DNA from: Desulfoscipio geothermicus DSM 3669
GTDB lineage: Bacteria; Bacillota; Desulfotomaculia; Desulfotomaculales; Desulfallaceae
Length of the DNA: 64,000 nucleotides
Assembly: GCF_900115975.1 (NCBI RefSeq)
Contig: NZ_FOYM01000005.1
Span: 1 to 64,000 of the forward strand
Direction: 5' to 3'
Positions 37,618 through 46,185 of the stretch are shown here, piece by piece. How positions within the stretch are numbered: the stretch's first letter is position 1; the number at the start of each line of letters is the position of its first letter. Position numbers and translations under genes: made by a program. The notes below the pieces were generated by a model that saw nothing but the letters and a program-made list of their open reading frames with translations, did not search any database and was not told the DNA's origin.

Positions 37618-37676
37618 TTGAAGAAACGGTATTTGTTTTTTAAACTGGTCATACCACTGGGCCATCAAGTGGTATG
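37618..37676 (+). promoter_or_regulatory. Promoter and operator of etfB-etfA-lctD
   Basis: TTGAAG (37618-37623), a 17-nt spacer and TAAACT (37641-37646) form the promoter. TGGTCATACCA (37646-37656), a perfect FadR-type operator, touches the -10 box. A second symmetry, CATACCACT (37650-37658) with AGTGGTATG (37668-37676), extends it. The regulator gene lies just upstream. Confidence 0.7.
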
Positions 37677-37713
37677 CACAATTAATTTTAATTAGTCTAC
37701 GGAGGTGTTAAAA

Positions 37714-38523
37714 ATGAATATTGTTGCGTTAGTAAAACAGGTTCCGGGAACGGACAATGTTAAAATGAATCCCGAGACCGGAACCATGGTCAGAACGGGA
37801 AAGGATAATGTCATCAATCCCCTTGATGAAAATGCCCTGACGGAAGCCCTGCGGATAAAACAACAAACAACCGGCACAACGGTTACCGCAGTTTCCATGG
37901 GTCCGCAGACTGCTGAAAAAGCCTTGAAAGAGGCCATCGCCCTCGGTGCCGACGAGGGGATACTTCTTTCTTCGCGGGCTTTTGCCGGAGCCGATACGAT
38001 TGCCACGGCCAGGGTACTGGCTGCTGCCGTAAAAAAACTGGAAAATGTGAGCATGATTTTGTGCGGTGAAAGGGCCACGGACGGTGAAACGGGACAAACG
38101 GGCCCCATGGTGGCGGCGATGCTGGGCATTCCCGTGGTAACATTTGTCAAGGAAATAAATGTAGGGGAAAATACAGCCATTGTTATCAGAATAGTGGAAA
38201 ACGGTTATGAAAAGGTAGAAATTCCATATCCCTTTATGGCCACAGTAGTCAAGGATATCAATGAACCGGGATTTCCTACCTTATCCGGCAAAGTGCAAGC
38301 CAGGGAAACCCTGGTTAAAGTGTGGAGCGAAGAAGAATTGGGACTACCGAAAAACGAACTGGGGTTGACCGGTTCACCCACCAGGGTAGTGAAAATTTTC
38401 AGTCCGAAACTAGCCAGGGACACGCGGATTCTTAAACATGACGGTTCGGGGAATGCCGTGGGGATACTGGTGAAATTACTGCAGGAAAAAAAAAGAAATT
38501 GTATAAAGGGGTGCGGTAAATGA
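37714..38523 (+). CDS. etfB: Electron transfer flavoprotein beta subunit (LctB-like)
   Basis: A 269-residue EtfB. The family start MNIVALVKQVPGTDNVKMN, the loop GTMVRTGKDNVINPLDENALTEAL and the nucleotide-binding DGETGQTGPMVAAMLGIP (near residue 124) are clear. In bifurcating ETFs this subunit carries a second FAD. It opens a three-gene operon with etfA and an FAD-linked dehydrogenase in the same order as the lactate dehydrogenase complex of Acetobacterium. The start has CGGAGGTG seven bases upstream. It overlaps etfA by four bases (ATGA). Confidence 0.94.
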   Translation: MNIVALVKQVPGTDNVKMNPETGTMVRTGKDNVINPLDENALTEALRIKQQTTGTTVTAVSMGPQTAEKALKEAIALGADEGILLSSRAFAGADTIATARVLAAAVKKLENVSMILCGERATDGETGQTGPMVAAMLGIPVVTFVKEINVGENTAIVIRIVENGYEKVEIPYPFMATVVKDINEPGFPTLSGKVQARETLVKVWSEEELGLPKNELGLTGSPTRVVKIFSPKLARDTRILKHDGSGNAVGILVKLLQEKKRNCIKGCGK

Positions 38524-39527
38524 ATACGCAGGCTTATAAAGGTGTTATGGTTATAGCTGAACTGGTGGATAATCAGATTCACCAAACAACTTACGAATTA
38601 TTAAACTGGGGCCGGGGGCTGGCCGACAAGCTGGGCTGTGATCTTTCCTGCGCGGTGCTGGGGAGCGATGTTCGGGGATTGAATGAAATTATTTATCGGG
38701 GAGCCGATAAGGTATATAATGTTAATTCCCCGTCTTTGGAAAAATTTTTGGCCAAGCCTTTTACCAGTGCCCTTACCAGGCTTATTGCGGAAGAAAAACC
38801 TGAAATCATAGTGGCTGCGGCCACTACCACCGGTAGAACAATCATGCCCATGGCGGCTGCCGAACTGGGCACCGGGTTGACTGCCGACTGCACTGTTCTC
38901 GATATTGACCCGGAGGAAAAAATTCTTTTACAAACCCGGCCCGCCATTGGAGGTAATATCATGGCCACCATCAAGACGCCCCGCCACAGGCCGCAAATGG
39001 CCACTGTAAGGCCCAGGTCAACCAGGCAGGCCGGGAGGGATTCTTCCCGCCGGGGAGAAATAATTGAAAAAAAATATGAACCTGTTCTATTCTCTACTTC
39101 CGAAAAATTTATTGAGTTTATAATAGACACCACCCAGAATGTAAATATTCAGGACGCGGATATTGTCGTAGCCGGCGGTAAAGGTTTAAAAAACCGGGAC
39201 GGCTTTAAACTGGTGGAAGAGTTGGCCGGGGTTTTAGGCGCCGGCGTGGGCGCATCCAGGGAGGCTGTAGACCTCGGTTGGGTGTCTTATCCCCACCAGA
39301 TTGGCCTGAGCGGGAAAACTGTTGCGCCAAAACTTTATGTGGCTGTGGGCATATCCGGCAAAATTCAGCACTTGGCCGGTATGCAAACTGCTGAATTTGT
39401 TGTGGCTATCAATAATGATCCCGATGCGCAGATTTTTAAAGTGGCCGATGTGGGGATAGTGGGAGATGCTTGGGAAGTGGTGCCCGAATTCGTGGACGCG
39501 ATTAAAAAAATAAAGGCTTGTGCTTGA
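38520..39527 (+). CDS. etfA: Electron transfer flavoprotein alpha subunit (LctC-like)
   Basis: A 335-residue EtfA. The N-terminal Rossmann-like domain begins GVMVIAELVDNQIHQTTYELL. The C-terminal FAD domain has VVAGGKGLKNRDGFKLVEELA near residue 220 and QIGLSGKTVAPKLYVAVGISGKIQH near 260. There is no N-terminal ferredoxin domain, unlike some confurcating EtfA subunits. It shares ATGA with etfB and is followed 15 bases later by lctD. Confidence 0.94.
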   Translation: MNTQAYKGVMVIAELVDNQIHQTTYELLNWGRGLADKLGCDLSCAVLGSDVRGLNEIIYRGADKVYNVNSPSLEKFLAKPFTSALTRLIAEEKPEIIVAAATTTGRTIMPMAAAELGTGLTADCTVLDIDPEEKILLQTRPAIGGNIMATIKTPRHRPQMATVRPRSTRQAGRDSSRRGEIIEKKYEPVLFSTSEKFIEFIIDTTQNVNIQDADIVVAGGKGLKNRDGFKLVEELAGVLGAGVGASREAVDLGWVSYPHQIGLSGKTVAPKLYVAVGISGKIQHLAGMQTAEFVVAINNDPDAQIFKVADVGIVGDAWEVVPEFVDAIKKIKACA

Positions 39528-39542
39528 GAAGGAGGAGTTTTA

Positions 39543-40958
39543 ATGCGCTACAACAAGATTACCGACGAGATTGTAGCCGGTTTAAAAAATATAGTGGGCC
39601 CAAGTAACGTCGTTTTGGATCCTGAAAAATTAGGAGTTTACGCCGGAGACGAAGTGCCCGAGGCTGAGTGGAAGCACTTGCCGGAGGTAGTGGTAAAACC
39701 CGAGAATGCAGAGCAGGTGGCGGAAGTTATTAAACTGGCCAACCGGGAAATGATACCGGTGACGCCGCGGGGCGCGGGAACCGGTCTGGCGGCAGGCGCC
39801 GTCCCCATGCTGGGCGGGATTGTGCTTTCCCTGGAAAAAATGAACCGGATTTTGGAGATTGACAAGGAAAATCTATTTATGGTTGTTGAACCCGGGGTCA
39901 CCACCGGCGAGGTGCAACAACGCGCCCAGGAGGAGGGCTACTTCTATGCCGGTGACCCCTGCAGCGCAGACAGTTCGTTTATCGGCGGCAATGTGGCCAC
40001 CAACGCAGGAGGTAACAAAGCCGTGAAATACGGCACCACCTCCCGGCACATTTACGGTATGGAAGTTGTCACGCCCACCGGTGAAATCACCACCCTGGGC
40101 GGCAAATGCGTAAAAAGTTCAACCGGTTACGACTTGGTTCATTTGCTGGTCGGTTCGGAAGGAACGCTGGGCATAGTGACCAAAGTTTATTTAAAACTGT
40201 TGCCCCGTCCTTTGCATAACGCCGTGCTGCTGGTTCCCTTTGCGGACATGCAGACCGCCATTGACATCGTGCCCAAGATTATGACAAATGGCGGGATTAT
40301 CCCAACCTCTATTGAATTTATGGATAACCTATGTATCAAATCGGCGGAAGGTTATCTCAACCGCACCCTTCCTTACGGCGATGCCGGCGCTTATATCATT
40401 ATCGAAGTGGAAGCTTATACCGAGTCGCAGTTGGAGGCCGACTTTGAAACCATCGGCAATATTTGCCTGGAGAACGGCGGGCTGGAAGTGTTTGTGGGTG
40501 ACAACAAGTCCAGTCAGGAAAAAATCTGGAAGGCGCGGCGGTACCTGGCTGAGGCGCTGCGCGTTACCAGCCCGGTATACTGCATGGAAGATATCGTGGT
40601 GCCGGTAAGTAATATTCCCAGGGTGCTGGCCGAAATTAGCCAAATAGCCGAAAAATATTCAGTTAAAATACCCTGTTTCGGCCATGCCGGCGACGGCAAT
40701 ATCCATGCCTGTCTGCTGAAGGGAAATATGGACGATGCCGCTTGGTATGCAGTAAAAGAAAAGGTATTGGACGAAATGTATACAGTTACCCATACCCACG
40801 GAGGAAAGCTTTCGGGTGAACACGGCATCGGCGCCAAAAGGAAAAAGTTTATGGCCAGGTTTACGGACCCGGTGCAGTTGAAAATGATTAAGGCTATTAA
40901 AAAGGCCCTGGACCCCAACCTGATTCTCAACCCGGACAAGGTGATCGACGTAGATTAA
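39543..40958 (+). CDS. lctD: FAD-linked lactate dehydrogenase (LctD/GlcD family)
   Basis: A 471-residue FAD enzyme of the GlcD family. The PCMH FAD-binding domain covers residues 35-215 (VTPRGAGTGLAAGAVPMLGG near 74; GGNVATNAGGNKAVKYGTT near 149). The C-terminal oxidase domain ends with CFGHAGDGNIHACLL near 377 and GGKLSGEHGIGAKRKKF near 420. With EtfBA it probably oxidises D- or L-lactate, using NAD+ as acceptor while consuming reduced ferredoxin (flavin-based confurcation), by analogy to Acetobacterium. It may feed a different carrier from LdhH. Confidence 0.92.
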   Translation: MRYNKITDEIVAGLKNIVGPSNVVLDPEKLGVYAGDEVPEAEWKHLPEVVVKPENAEQVAEVIKLANREMIPVTPRGAGTGLAAGAVPMLGGIVLSLEKMNRILEIDKENLFMVVEPGVTTGEVQQRAQEEGYFYAGDPCSADSSFIGGNVATNAGGNKAVKYGTTSRHIYGMEVVTPTGEITTLGGKCVKSSTGYDLVHLLVGSEGTLGIVTKVYLKLLPRPLHNAVLLVPFADMQTAIDIVPKIMTNGGIIPTSIEFMDNLCIKSAEGYLNRTLPYGDAGAYIIIEVEAYTESQLEADFETIGNICLENGGLEVFVGDNKSSQEKIWKARRYLAEALRVTSPVYCMEDIVVPVSNIPRVLAEISQIAEKYSVKIPCFGHAGDGNIHACLLKGNMDDAAWYAVKEKVLDEMYTVTHTHGGKLSGEHGIGAKRKKFMARFTDPVQLKMIKAIKKALDPNLILNPDKVIDVD

Positions 40959-40972
40959 AATGTCCGTGCACC

Positions 40973-41140
40973 GTTGTGCGCATTATGCAGCACCGCCAGG
41001 GCCGGTCCGAAGCAAGGTTGGCAGCGGCGCATAATCTTAACTTACTTGAACACTGTTTCTGGCCGCTGCATTGCAAGCTTATCTTAAATGACAGCTTTTA
41101 GGCGCGGAGCATTCTGAACGTAGCGGGGAACTGCCGGCCC
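40973..41140 (-). repeat. Structured dispersed repeat, copy 4 (half, divergent)
   Basis: The minus strand carries the closing arm GTTCCCCGCTACGTTCAGAAT (complement of 41112-41132), an insertion of about 70 nt, then the GCTTCGGACCGGCCCTGGCGGTGCTGCATAATGCGCA core. The second half of the element is missing; the lctD stop lies close to the break. It fills the lctD-flavoprotein gap together with a terminator and a palindrome. Confidence 0.6.
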
Positions 41141-41199
41141 TGTTGGCAGAATGGTTTACATTTCAAGTTTCGTGTATGGTGGTGTGGTGCGCTGAATTA

Positions 41200-41239
41200 A
41201 AAAAGCCCCGGCGGTTAAGACCCGACCAGGGCTTTTTTT
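41200..41239 (+). terminator. Terminator of the lactate ETF operon
   Basis: AAAAAGCCC pairs with GGGCTTTTT around a loop of about 21 nt, so it can act in both directions between lctD and the convergent flavoprotein gene. Confidence 0.6.
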
Positions 41240-41250
41240 GTTAAGCGTAT

Positions 41251-41299
41251 AAAGGGGACAGGCACCGATTCGTTTTGTGAATCGGTGCCTGTCCCCTTT
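41251..41299. repeat. GGGGACAGGCACC palindrome, copy A
   Basis: Two exact 21-nt arms (41251-41271 and 41279-41299) surround GTTTTGT. The arms contain GGGGACAGGCACCGATTC and its complement. This is the cleanest member of the family also seen at 42085-42174 and 51693-51821. Confidence 0.8.
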
Positions 41300-41324
41300 T
41301 ACGGGGCCTGTTCCCTTTGTGTTT

Positions 41325-41945
41325 TTACTTGAGTTGCTGAATCAACTGGACCATGTTTTTTCCCAAGTGCCGGGCGGCCAGCACCGCCGCTTCGTCCTCC
41401 AGGGCGCCCTTGCGCCAGACCACTTTACCATCCTTGATGTCCGCTTGCAGGGAACCGGCTACTCCTACGGTCATAATGGGACCGTCCTGGTTCCGGGAGT
41501 CCACCACGTGTAACCCCTGGGCGGCCAGGAAGAATTCCATGATGCGCAGGGCCGCCTCCTGGCCGCCGTTGCGTAGCCCGGCGTTGGTGACCGCCCCCCC
41601 TACTTTGCCGGCCAGCATGTTTTTCACCATGTGCATGTAACGGGTCCGGTCCATGAAATTCTTCATCAGAGTGGTCACATTGGCCCAGTACACCGGCGAG
41701 CCCAGCACGATACCGTCCGCGGCCAACAACTTTTTACCAATCATGGCCATGTCGTCATCAGTGATGTTACACTGGGGCCGGCCCAGGCACTTGTTGCAGG
41801 AAAGGCAGTGCTTAATATTGTAATCAGCCAGTTCCAGTAACTCCGTAGTTGCACCCAGGGCGGCGGCTTCTTCCAGCACTACTCCCAGCAGAGCGGCAGT
41901 ATTTTTTCCCTTGCGGTGACTTCCGTTAACGGCGATGATATGCAT
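41325..41945 (-). CDS. Iron-sulfur flavoprotein-like FMN reductase
   Basis: A 206-residue flavodoxin-fold protein. The FMN loop NGSHRKGKNTAALL is at residues 5-18, the Cys-rich segment HCLSCNKCLGRPQC at about 46-59 could hold a 4Fe-4S cluster, and GSPVYWANVTTLMKNFMDR near 82 contacts the flavin. It resembles the multimeric iron-sulfur flavoproteins of anaerobes, which use NAD(P)H or ferredoxin to reduce quinones or oxygen. It is related to, but clearly different from, the protein at 24112-24726. An AGGAGG site lies upstream of 41945. Confidence 0.85.
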   Translation of the reverse strand: MHIIAVNGSHRKGKNTAALLGVVLEEAAALGATTELLELADYNIKHCLSCNKCLGRPQCNITDDDMAMIGKKLLAADGIVLGSPVYWANVTTLMKNFMDRTRYMHMVKNMLAGKVGGAVTNAGLRNGGQEAALRIMEFFLAAQGLHVVDSRNQDGPIMTVGVAGSLQADIKDGKVVWRKGALEDEAAVLAARHLGKNMVQLIQQLK

Positions 41946-42084
41946 AAAAACCTCCTCTTGATAATTATGATTTTTCTGATAATGAATTTCTCCAATAAAT
42001 TTTTTTGCGGGTTTGTCCCGGTGATTACGATTATTATAACATAACTAACTACTTTGATTAACCATCTCGAAATGAAAAAGCAAT

Positions 42085-42174
42085 AAGGGGACAGGCACCG
42101 GTAAAAGGGGGACAGGCACCGATTCACAAAACGAATCGGAGCCAGTCCCCTTTTACGGTGCCAGTCCCCTTTTG
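42085..42174. repeat. GGGGACAGGCACC palindrome, copy B (nested double)
   Basis: Two nested inverted repeats: an outer AAGGGGACAGGCACC...GGTGCCAGTCCCCTT and an inner GGGGACAGGCACCGATTC...GAATCGGAGCCAGTCCCC. It lies in the 426-bp gap between the flavoprotein and spoVAC. The rest of that gap is AT-rich with no gene that I can see; I found no convincing sigma-G promoter in it. Confidence 0.75.
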
Positions 42175-42371
42175 CACGGAAATATAAGGAAACAGGATAA
42201 CGGAAGAGAGGTTATTGCTTAGAATAAGCACTCTAAGCTATATAATACCCAAATGACGCGCGGTTGCAGTCAAGTATATGACAATTGTTCGCGCAGGTTT
42301 AAATTAACAAAATATTTTTTTTCTCTGGTGTAAAAATTAAATACTGAAATTAATTTGCAGGAGGAAGCACC

Positions 42372-42842
42372 ATGTCCCGTGACCCCAAGAAAAAACCATT
42401 AACAGTGGATCAAAAAAGATATTCCGAATTGGTAAATGAACTGGTCCCAAAACCTCTCTATTTGAGAAACGCCATCATGGCTTTCGTTTTTGGCGGGGTA
42501 GTTTGTATTATCGGCCAGTTTTTTACTGATTTATACAAGATATCTTTCAAGTTGTCCAGCACCGAAGCCGGCAACCCGGCGGTGGCCACCATGATATTCC
42601 TGGGTGCTTTACTGACCGGCCTGGGGTTATTCGATAAAATAGCTCGCTACGGCGGTGCGGGACTGTCCGTGCCGGTCACCGGCTTTGCCAATTCCGTGGT
42701 GGCTTCGGCTTTGGAGTTCAAGCGGGAGGGGCTGGTTTTCGGCGTGGGCAGCAAAATGTTTATGCTGGCGGGGTCCGTAATTACCTTCGGTGTCGTCACT
42801 GCGTTTGTCATAGGGTTGATTTATGCCATCTTTATATTGTAG
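42372..42842 (+). CDS. spoVAC: Stage V sporulation protein AC
   Basis: A 156-residue membrane protein with about four hydrophobic segments and the SpoVAC signature PVTGFANSVVASALEFKREGLVFGVGSKMF (near residues 98-127). With SpoVAD and SpoVAE it belongs to the spore inner-membrane channel that loads dipicolinic acid into the forespore and releases it in germination. ATG 42372 has AGGAGG upstream. It starts the short spoVAC-D-E operon. Confidence 0.95.
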   Translation: MSRDPKKKPLTVDQKRYSELVNELVPKPLYLRNAIMAFVFGGVVCIIGQFFTDLYKISFKLSSTEAGNPAVATMIFLGALLTGLGLFDKIARYGGAGLSVPVTGFANSVVASALEFKREGLVFGVGSKMFMLAGSVITFGVVTAFVIGLIYAIFIL

Positions 42843-42855
42843 AGGGGGTGTTATC

Positions 42856-43869
42856 TTGGCCACCAAGTTGGGGAAACAGACTTACAAACCGGACAATCCC
42901 CCGTATATAATCAGTACCGGTACCGTGGCCGGCCCCTTTGAGGGGCAGGGGCCGGTGGGAAAATATTTCGACCACGTTTACACCGACACCCTGGCCGGTG
43001 AAAGAAGCTTTGAAAACGCCGAAAAGGAAATGATGACCAACGCTTGTTTCACCTGCCTGAACAAGGTAAACATTACACCGCAGGAGGTAGACTTTTTTCT
43101 GGCCGGCGACCTGCTGAACCAGACCATAACCTCGGGCTTTTCCGCCCTGGAATTGGCTGTACCTTACCTTGGCATATACGGTGCCTGCTCCACCTCCGCT
43201 TTGGGGTTGGCCATCTCTACCATGCTGGTGGACGGCGATTACGCCAGGCTTGTCTTGGCGGCTACCTCCAGCCACAATTCTTCCGCGGAAAGACAATTCA
43301 GGTTTCCCACGGAATACGGCGCGCACCGCAAACCCACCACCCAGTGGACTGTGACCGGCGCCGGGGCTGCGCTGGTGGCCAAGGAGGGGACGGGACCCCG
43401 GATTACATATTTCACTATTGGCAAGGTAACGGATATGGGCATCAAGGACGCCAACAACCTTGGTGCCGCTATGGCCCCCGCCGCGGCCGCGACGATGGTG
43501 CAGCATTTCGCAGACACGGGGAACGGGCCGGAATACTATGACCTGATTGTGACCGGCGATCTGGGGAAGTTCGGGCACGAACTGGCCATCAAAACGTGTA
43601 TAACCAGGGGCGGTTTCGACCTGACTAAAAACTACAGTGATTGCGGCATCATGATTTACGACCTGGAAAAACAGGATGTGCATGCCGGAGCCAGCGGTTG
43701 TGCTTCATCGGCGTTGGTCACCTACGGTTACCTGTACAGACAAATGCTGGCCGGCAAATTGAAAAAATTGCTGCTGGTGGCCACCGGGGCGCTGCACAGC
43801 CAGTGCTCAGTACAGCAGGGGTCCAACATTCCAACCATTGCCCACGCTGTTAGCATTGAGGTGGAATAA
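42856..43869 (+). CDS. spoVAD: Stage V sporulation protein AD
   Basis: A 337-residue soluble component of the dipicolinic-acid channel, with a thiolase/ketosynthase-like fold. Segments GACSTSALGLAISTMLVDG (near residue 113) and ATGALHSQCSVQQGSNIPTIAHAVSIE at the C terminus are typical of SpoVAD. In Bacillus it binds dipicolinic acid directly. The TTG start at 42856 has GGGGGTG about seven bases upstream; a longer in-frame ATG at 42823 overlaps spoVAC. spoVAE follows 38 bases after the stop. Confidence 0.94.
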   Translation: MATKLGKQTYKPDNPPYIISTGTVAGPFEGQGPVGKYFDHVYTDTLAGERSFENAEKEMMTNACFTCLNKVNITPQEVDFFLAGDLLNQTITSGFSALELAVPYLGIYGACSTSALGLAISTMLVDGDYARLVLAATSSHNSSAERQFRFPTEYGAHRKPTTQWTVTGAGAALVAKEGTGPRITYFTIGKVTDMGIKDANNLGAAMAPAAAATMVQHFADTGNGPEYYDLIVTGDLGKFGHELAIKTCITRGGFDLTKNYSDCGIMIYDLEKQDVHAGASGCASSALVTYGYLYRQMLAGKLKKLLLVATGALHSQCSVQQGSNIPTIAHAVSIEVE

Positions 43870-43907
43870 ACAGGATAATTTAAAATTATGCAAAGGGGGT
43901 ATAACGC

Positions 43908-44267
43908 ATGGAATGGCAAACATACATGATGGCCTTTCTGGTGGGCGGGGCCATTTGCGTGGTGGCGCAGTTGATTTTGGATTTTACCAATTTTACCCCC
44001 GGGCATGTGCTTTCGGCTTTCGTGGTGGCCGGCGGTATACTGGGGGGACTGGGGCTTTACGATAAACTGGTGCAGATTGCCGGGGCCGGGGCCACCATGC
44101 CCATATCCAGTTTCGGCAACGCCCTGGTCAAGGGAGCCATGGCCGAGGCAGAAAGGAACGGGGTCATCGGAGTTTTGACCGGTATGTTTGAACTGACCAG
44201 CACCGGGATAACCGCCGCCATCATATTTGGTTTTTTGACCGCCCTGGTTTTCAACCCGGAAGGGTAA
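43908..44267 (+). CDS. spoVAE: Stage V sporulation protein AE
   Basis: A 119-residue membrane protein with four hydrophobic segments, corresponding to SpoVAEb. ISSFGNALVKGAMAEAERNGVIGVLTGMFELTSTGITAAI (residues 65-104) parallels the matching region of SpoVAC. It is part of the dipicolinic-acid channel. It has an AAAGGGGG ribosome site. Confidence 0.94.
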   Translation: MEWQTYMMAFLVGGAICVVAQLILDFTNFTPGHVLSAFVVAGGILGGLGLYDKLVQIAGAGATMPISSFGNALVKGAMAEAERNGVIGVLTGMFELTSTGITAAIIFGFLTALVFNPEG

Positions 44268-44391
44268 GAACGAAGTATACCTTCATGCCGTACCATGCTT
44301 GGTATAATCAGAAAAAAATAATCAAGGGCTCGGTGATCCTGCAAGTTGTCGGAACGCCGGCCCAAAAATAAACTAAGGAGGAGATGTACCA

Positions 44392-44613
44392 GTGACCATC
44401 CAAAGTGACCTGCAAAAAGCGGTGGCCCAGGCCGAGTCTTTGAAAGGTTCCTATGCTACCTTTGCCACCAGTACCCAGGACCAGGCCGCCAAGAAAATGT
44501 TCCAGGAAATGCAGATGGATATGCAAAGGCACGTTGACTCGCTTAATTCCCGTTTGAGCTATATCGAGAAAAACAATCCCATGTACCAGCAGCAGCAACA
44601 AGCCCAGCAGTAG
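44392..44613 (+). CDS. DUF1657 small spore-associated protein
   Basis: A 73-residue protein matching DUF1657, often encoded with spoVA genes. It is helical and hydrophilic (QSDLQKAVAQAESLKGSYATFATSTQDQ; MQMDMQRHVDSLNSRLSYIEKNNPMY), with a Gln-rich tail. Its function is unknown; the location suggests a sporulation or spore-membrane role. GTG 44392 lies after AAGGAGGAGA. A terminator follows directly. Confidence 0.85.
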   Translation: MTIQSDLQKAVAQAESLKGSYATFATSTQDQAAKKMFQEMQMDMQRHVDSLNSRLSYIEKNNPMYQQQQQAQQ

Positions 44614-44628
44614 GTTAAAGAAAACAAT

Positions 44629-44658
44629 AAGCTCCCGCGGTCCTGCGGGGGCTTTTTT
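44629..44658 (+). terminator. Terminator of the spoVA operon
   Basis: GCTCCCGC pairs with GCGGGGGC around GGTCCT, followed by TTTTTT. Confidence 0.8.
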
Positions 44659-44717
44659 CGAACATGCCCGTTTGGGCGGGTGAAATTCTTTCCTGCTCCA
44701 TAATATCGATCACTCGC

Positions 44718-44936
44718 TTATAGTCTCATCCACTCGACGAGTGGCTTGAATAACAGCTCAATGGGCTTGTTGGGGCTGGGCACCTGGATACCCAGCGCCT
44801 GCGGGATACTGAGGGCCATGCCGACCAGCAGGAGTACCGAAAAGGCGATCAGCTCCCGCCACATTTTCTTTTTTACCAGTCCCGGCACTTCAATGCCAAT
44901 AATGCCGAGGAACGCAAGTATCACCAGTATAACCAT
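44718..44936 (-). CDS. Small two-helix membrane protein of the ger operon
   Basis: About 72 residues with two hydrophobic helices (MVILVILAFLGIIGIEV; LIAFSVLLLVGMALSIPQAL) and a basic loop between them. It is the last gene of the germination operon, 19 bases after the GerC-type gene. Similar small proteins are found with ger operons in Clostridia and Peptococcaceae and may assist the receptor; nothing more is known to me. ATG 44936 is eight bases after GGAG; GTG 44945 is an alternative. Confidence 0.7.
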   Translation of the reverse strand: MVILVILAFLGIIGIEVPGLVKKKMWRELIAFSVLLLVGMALSIPQALGIQVPSPNKPIELLFKPLVEWMRL

Positions 44937-44955
44937 ATTGTACACTCCATGATGG

Positions 44956-46185
44956 CTATCGTTCTTTGGAAATCCTGTTGGTGGTAAGGCCGGTGCGCCT
45001 TATGCGGGCTTGTACCGCAATATTGACGTCGGCACCGGCAAACACTTCATTCCACCGGTCTTTCAACACGGCCCATTCCTTTTTATATTTACGGTGGAAG
45101 GCTTCCCCAAACCCGAAAATATCCACTTCGTATGTAAGCTGGGCTTTTTCCAGGGCAGACCGGGCCTTTTCTTCTATTCTGCGGTTCAGTTCCTTCTCAA
45201 TGGAGGCAAAAATACGGGGATCGGTCAAATCTTCCGTGGATTGCTGTTCCAGCAGGGCCCCATCCATTTGCATCCGTACATCGAACCACACATTTTGTCC
45301 GTCATAAAAAGGTTCCACACTGGTATTACCCCTGATAATATTAATAGAAATATTTTTCCCGGACTCCCTGGGGGAAGGAATGGTTATTTCCCCCTTTTCC
45401 ATTTTATCCTTCAACCAGAGCAATCCCCTGGTTTCAGACATATCCAGCCAGCCTACCAGCCGGTCGTCTTTAAACACTCCCGTGCCGGTGGTGGTGGGTT
45501 CCGCATGGGTCAGGGTGGCCTGTTGCTGGCTGCCCCTGGCTTCCGGGATGTTTTCCTGCATCCCCGGGCCCTGGGGTTTGCCCGACGGAGTCAGTTCAAT
45601 GCGGGGCAGCACCGGGTTGGTGCCTTTGCTGGCCAGCATTATGCTTAAATCTTTCAACATCACCGGCACACCTACTCCCGCTCTGGCCATGTTTCCAATA
45701 CTTTGCGCCGAGGTGGTTTCGAGCTGGGAATGGCTGTTAAGCACGTCCGCGGCTTTGCCCCTGGTTACCAGTACCCAGATGGTTTCCCGGGTGTTGGGGG
45801 AGCGGGAAAAATAGTTTATCGCTTTGCGTATGCCGTTCCTGGCCAGCTGTTCCCCAAAAACCAGGATTACGGTATGACCCCAGTACAATTCACGGGACAC
45901 CTTGGCTTCCAAGTATCTCTGGGCGTCAAACACCGATTCCCCGGTTTGGGAGATGACCCAGACGTTGTTTTCCTGCGCCGCCGCCATTTTTTGCCCGCCC
46001 CCGCCTCCGCCGAAGGCGCTGGGCCTGGCTATCTGTACTGTCAGCAGTATTTTATTGTTCGGGGCGCTATCAACCCCCGCCGCCAGCACAATGGCCAGCT
46101 CGTTCAATTCCCGGCGACTCCAGCAGCCTTCCAGGGGGAGCACCAGGGCGCAGATCAATAAAAAGCAGATAATTTTTTTAATCAA
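44956..46185 (-). CDS. gerAC: Ger(x)C-family spore germination lipoprotein
   Basis: A 409-residue lipoprotein, the C subunit of a GerA-type nutrient receptor. The signal peptide ends in LPLEGCWSRRELNELA, where Cys21 is the lipidation site, and the WxxREL sequence after it is a hallmark of GerC proteins. The rest is the three-domain extracellular part. The TTG start at 46185 lies inside the end of gerAB, eight bases overlapping, with AAAGGGGAG upstream. Confidence 0.92.
   Translation of the reverse strand: MIKKIICFLLICALVLPLEGCWSRRELNELAIVLAAGVDSAPNNKILLTVQIARPSAFGGGGGGQKMAAAQENNVWVISQTGESVFDAQRYLEAKVSRELYWGHTVILVFGEQLARNGIRKAINYFSRSPNTRETIWVLVTRGKAADVLNSHSQLETTSAQSIGNMARAGVGVPVMLKDLSIMLASKGTNPVLPRIELTPSGKPQGPGMQENIPEARGSQQQATLTHAEPTTTGTGVFKDDRLVGWLDMSETRGLLWLKDKMEKGEITIPSPRESGKNISINIIRGNTSVEPFYDGQNVWFDVRMQMDGALLEQQSTEDLTDPRIFASIEKELNRRIEEKARSALEKAQLTYEVDIFGFGEAFHRKYKKEWAVLKDRWNEVFAGADVNIAVQARIRRTGLTTNRISKER

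Noticed and set aside
42178-42371. Sigma-G promoter for spoVAC
   Set aside because: GAATAA at about 42219 is present, but no acceptable -10 (CATACTA-like) sits at the right spacing.
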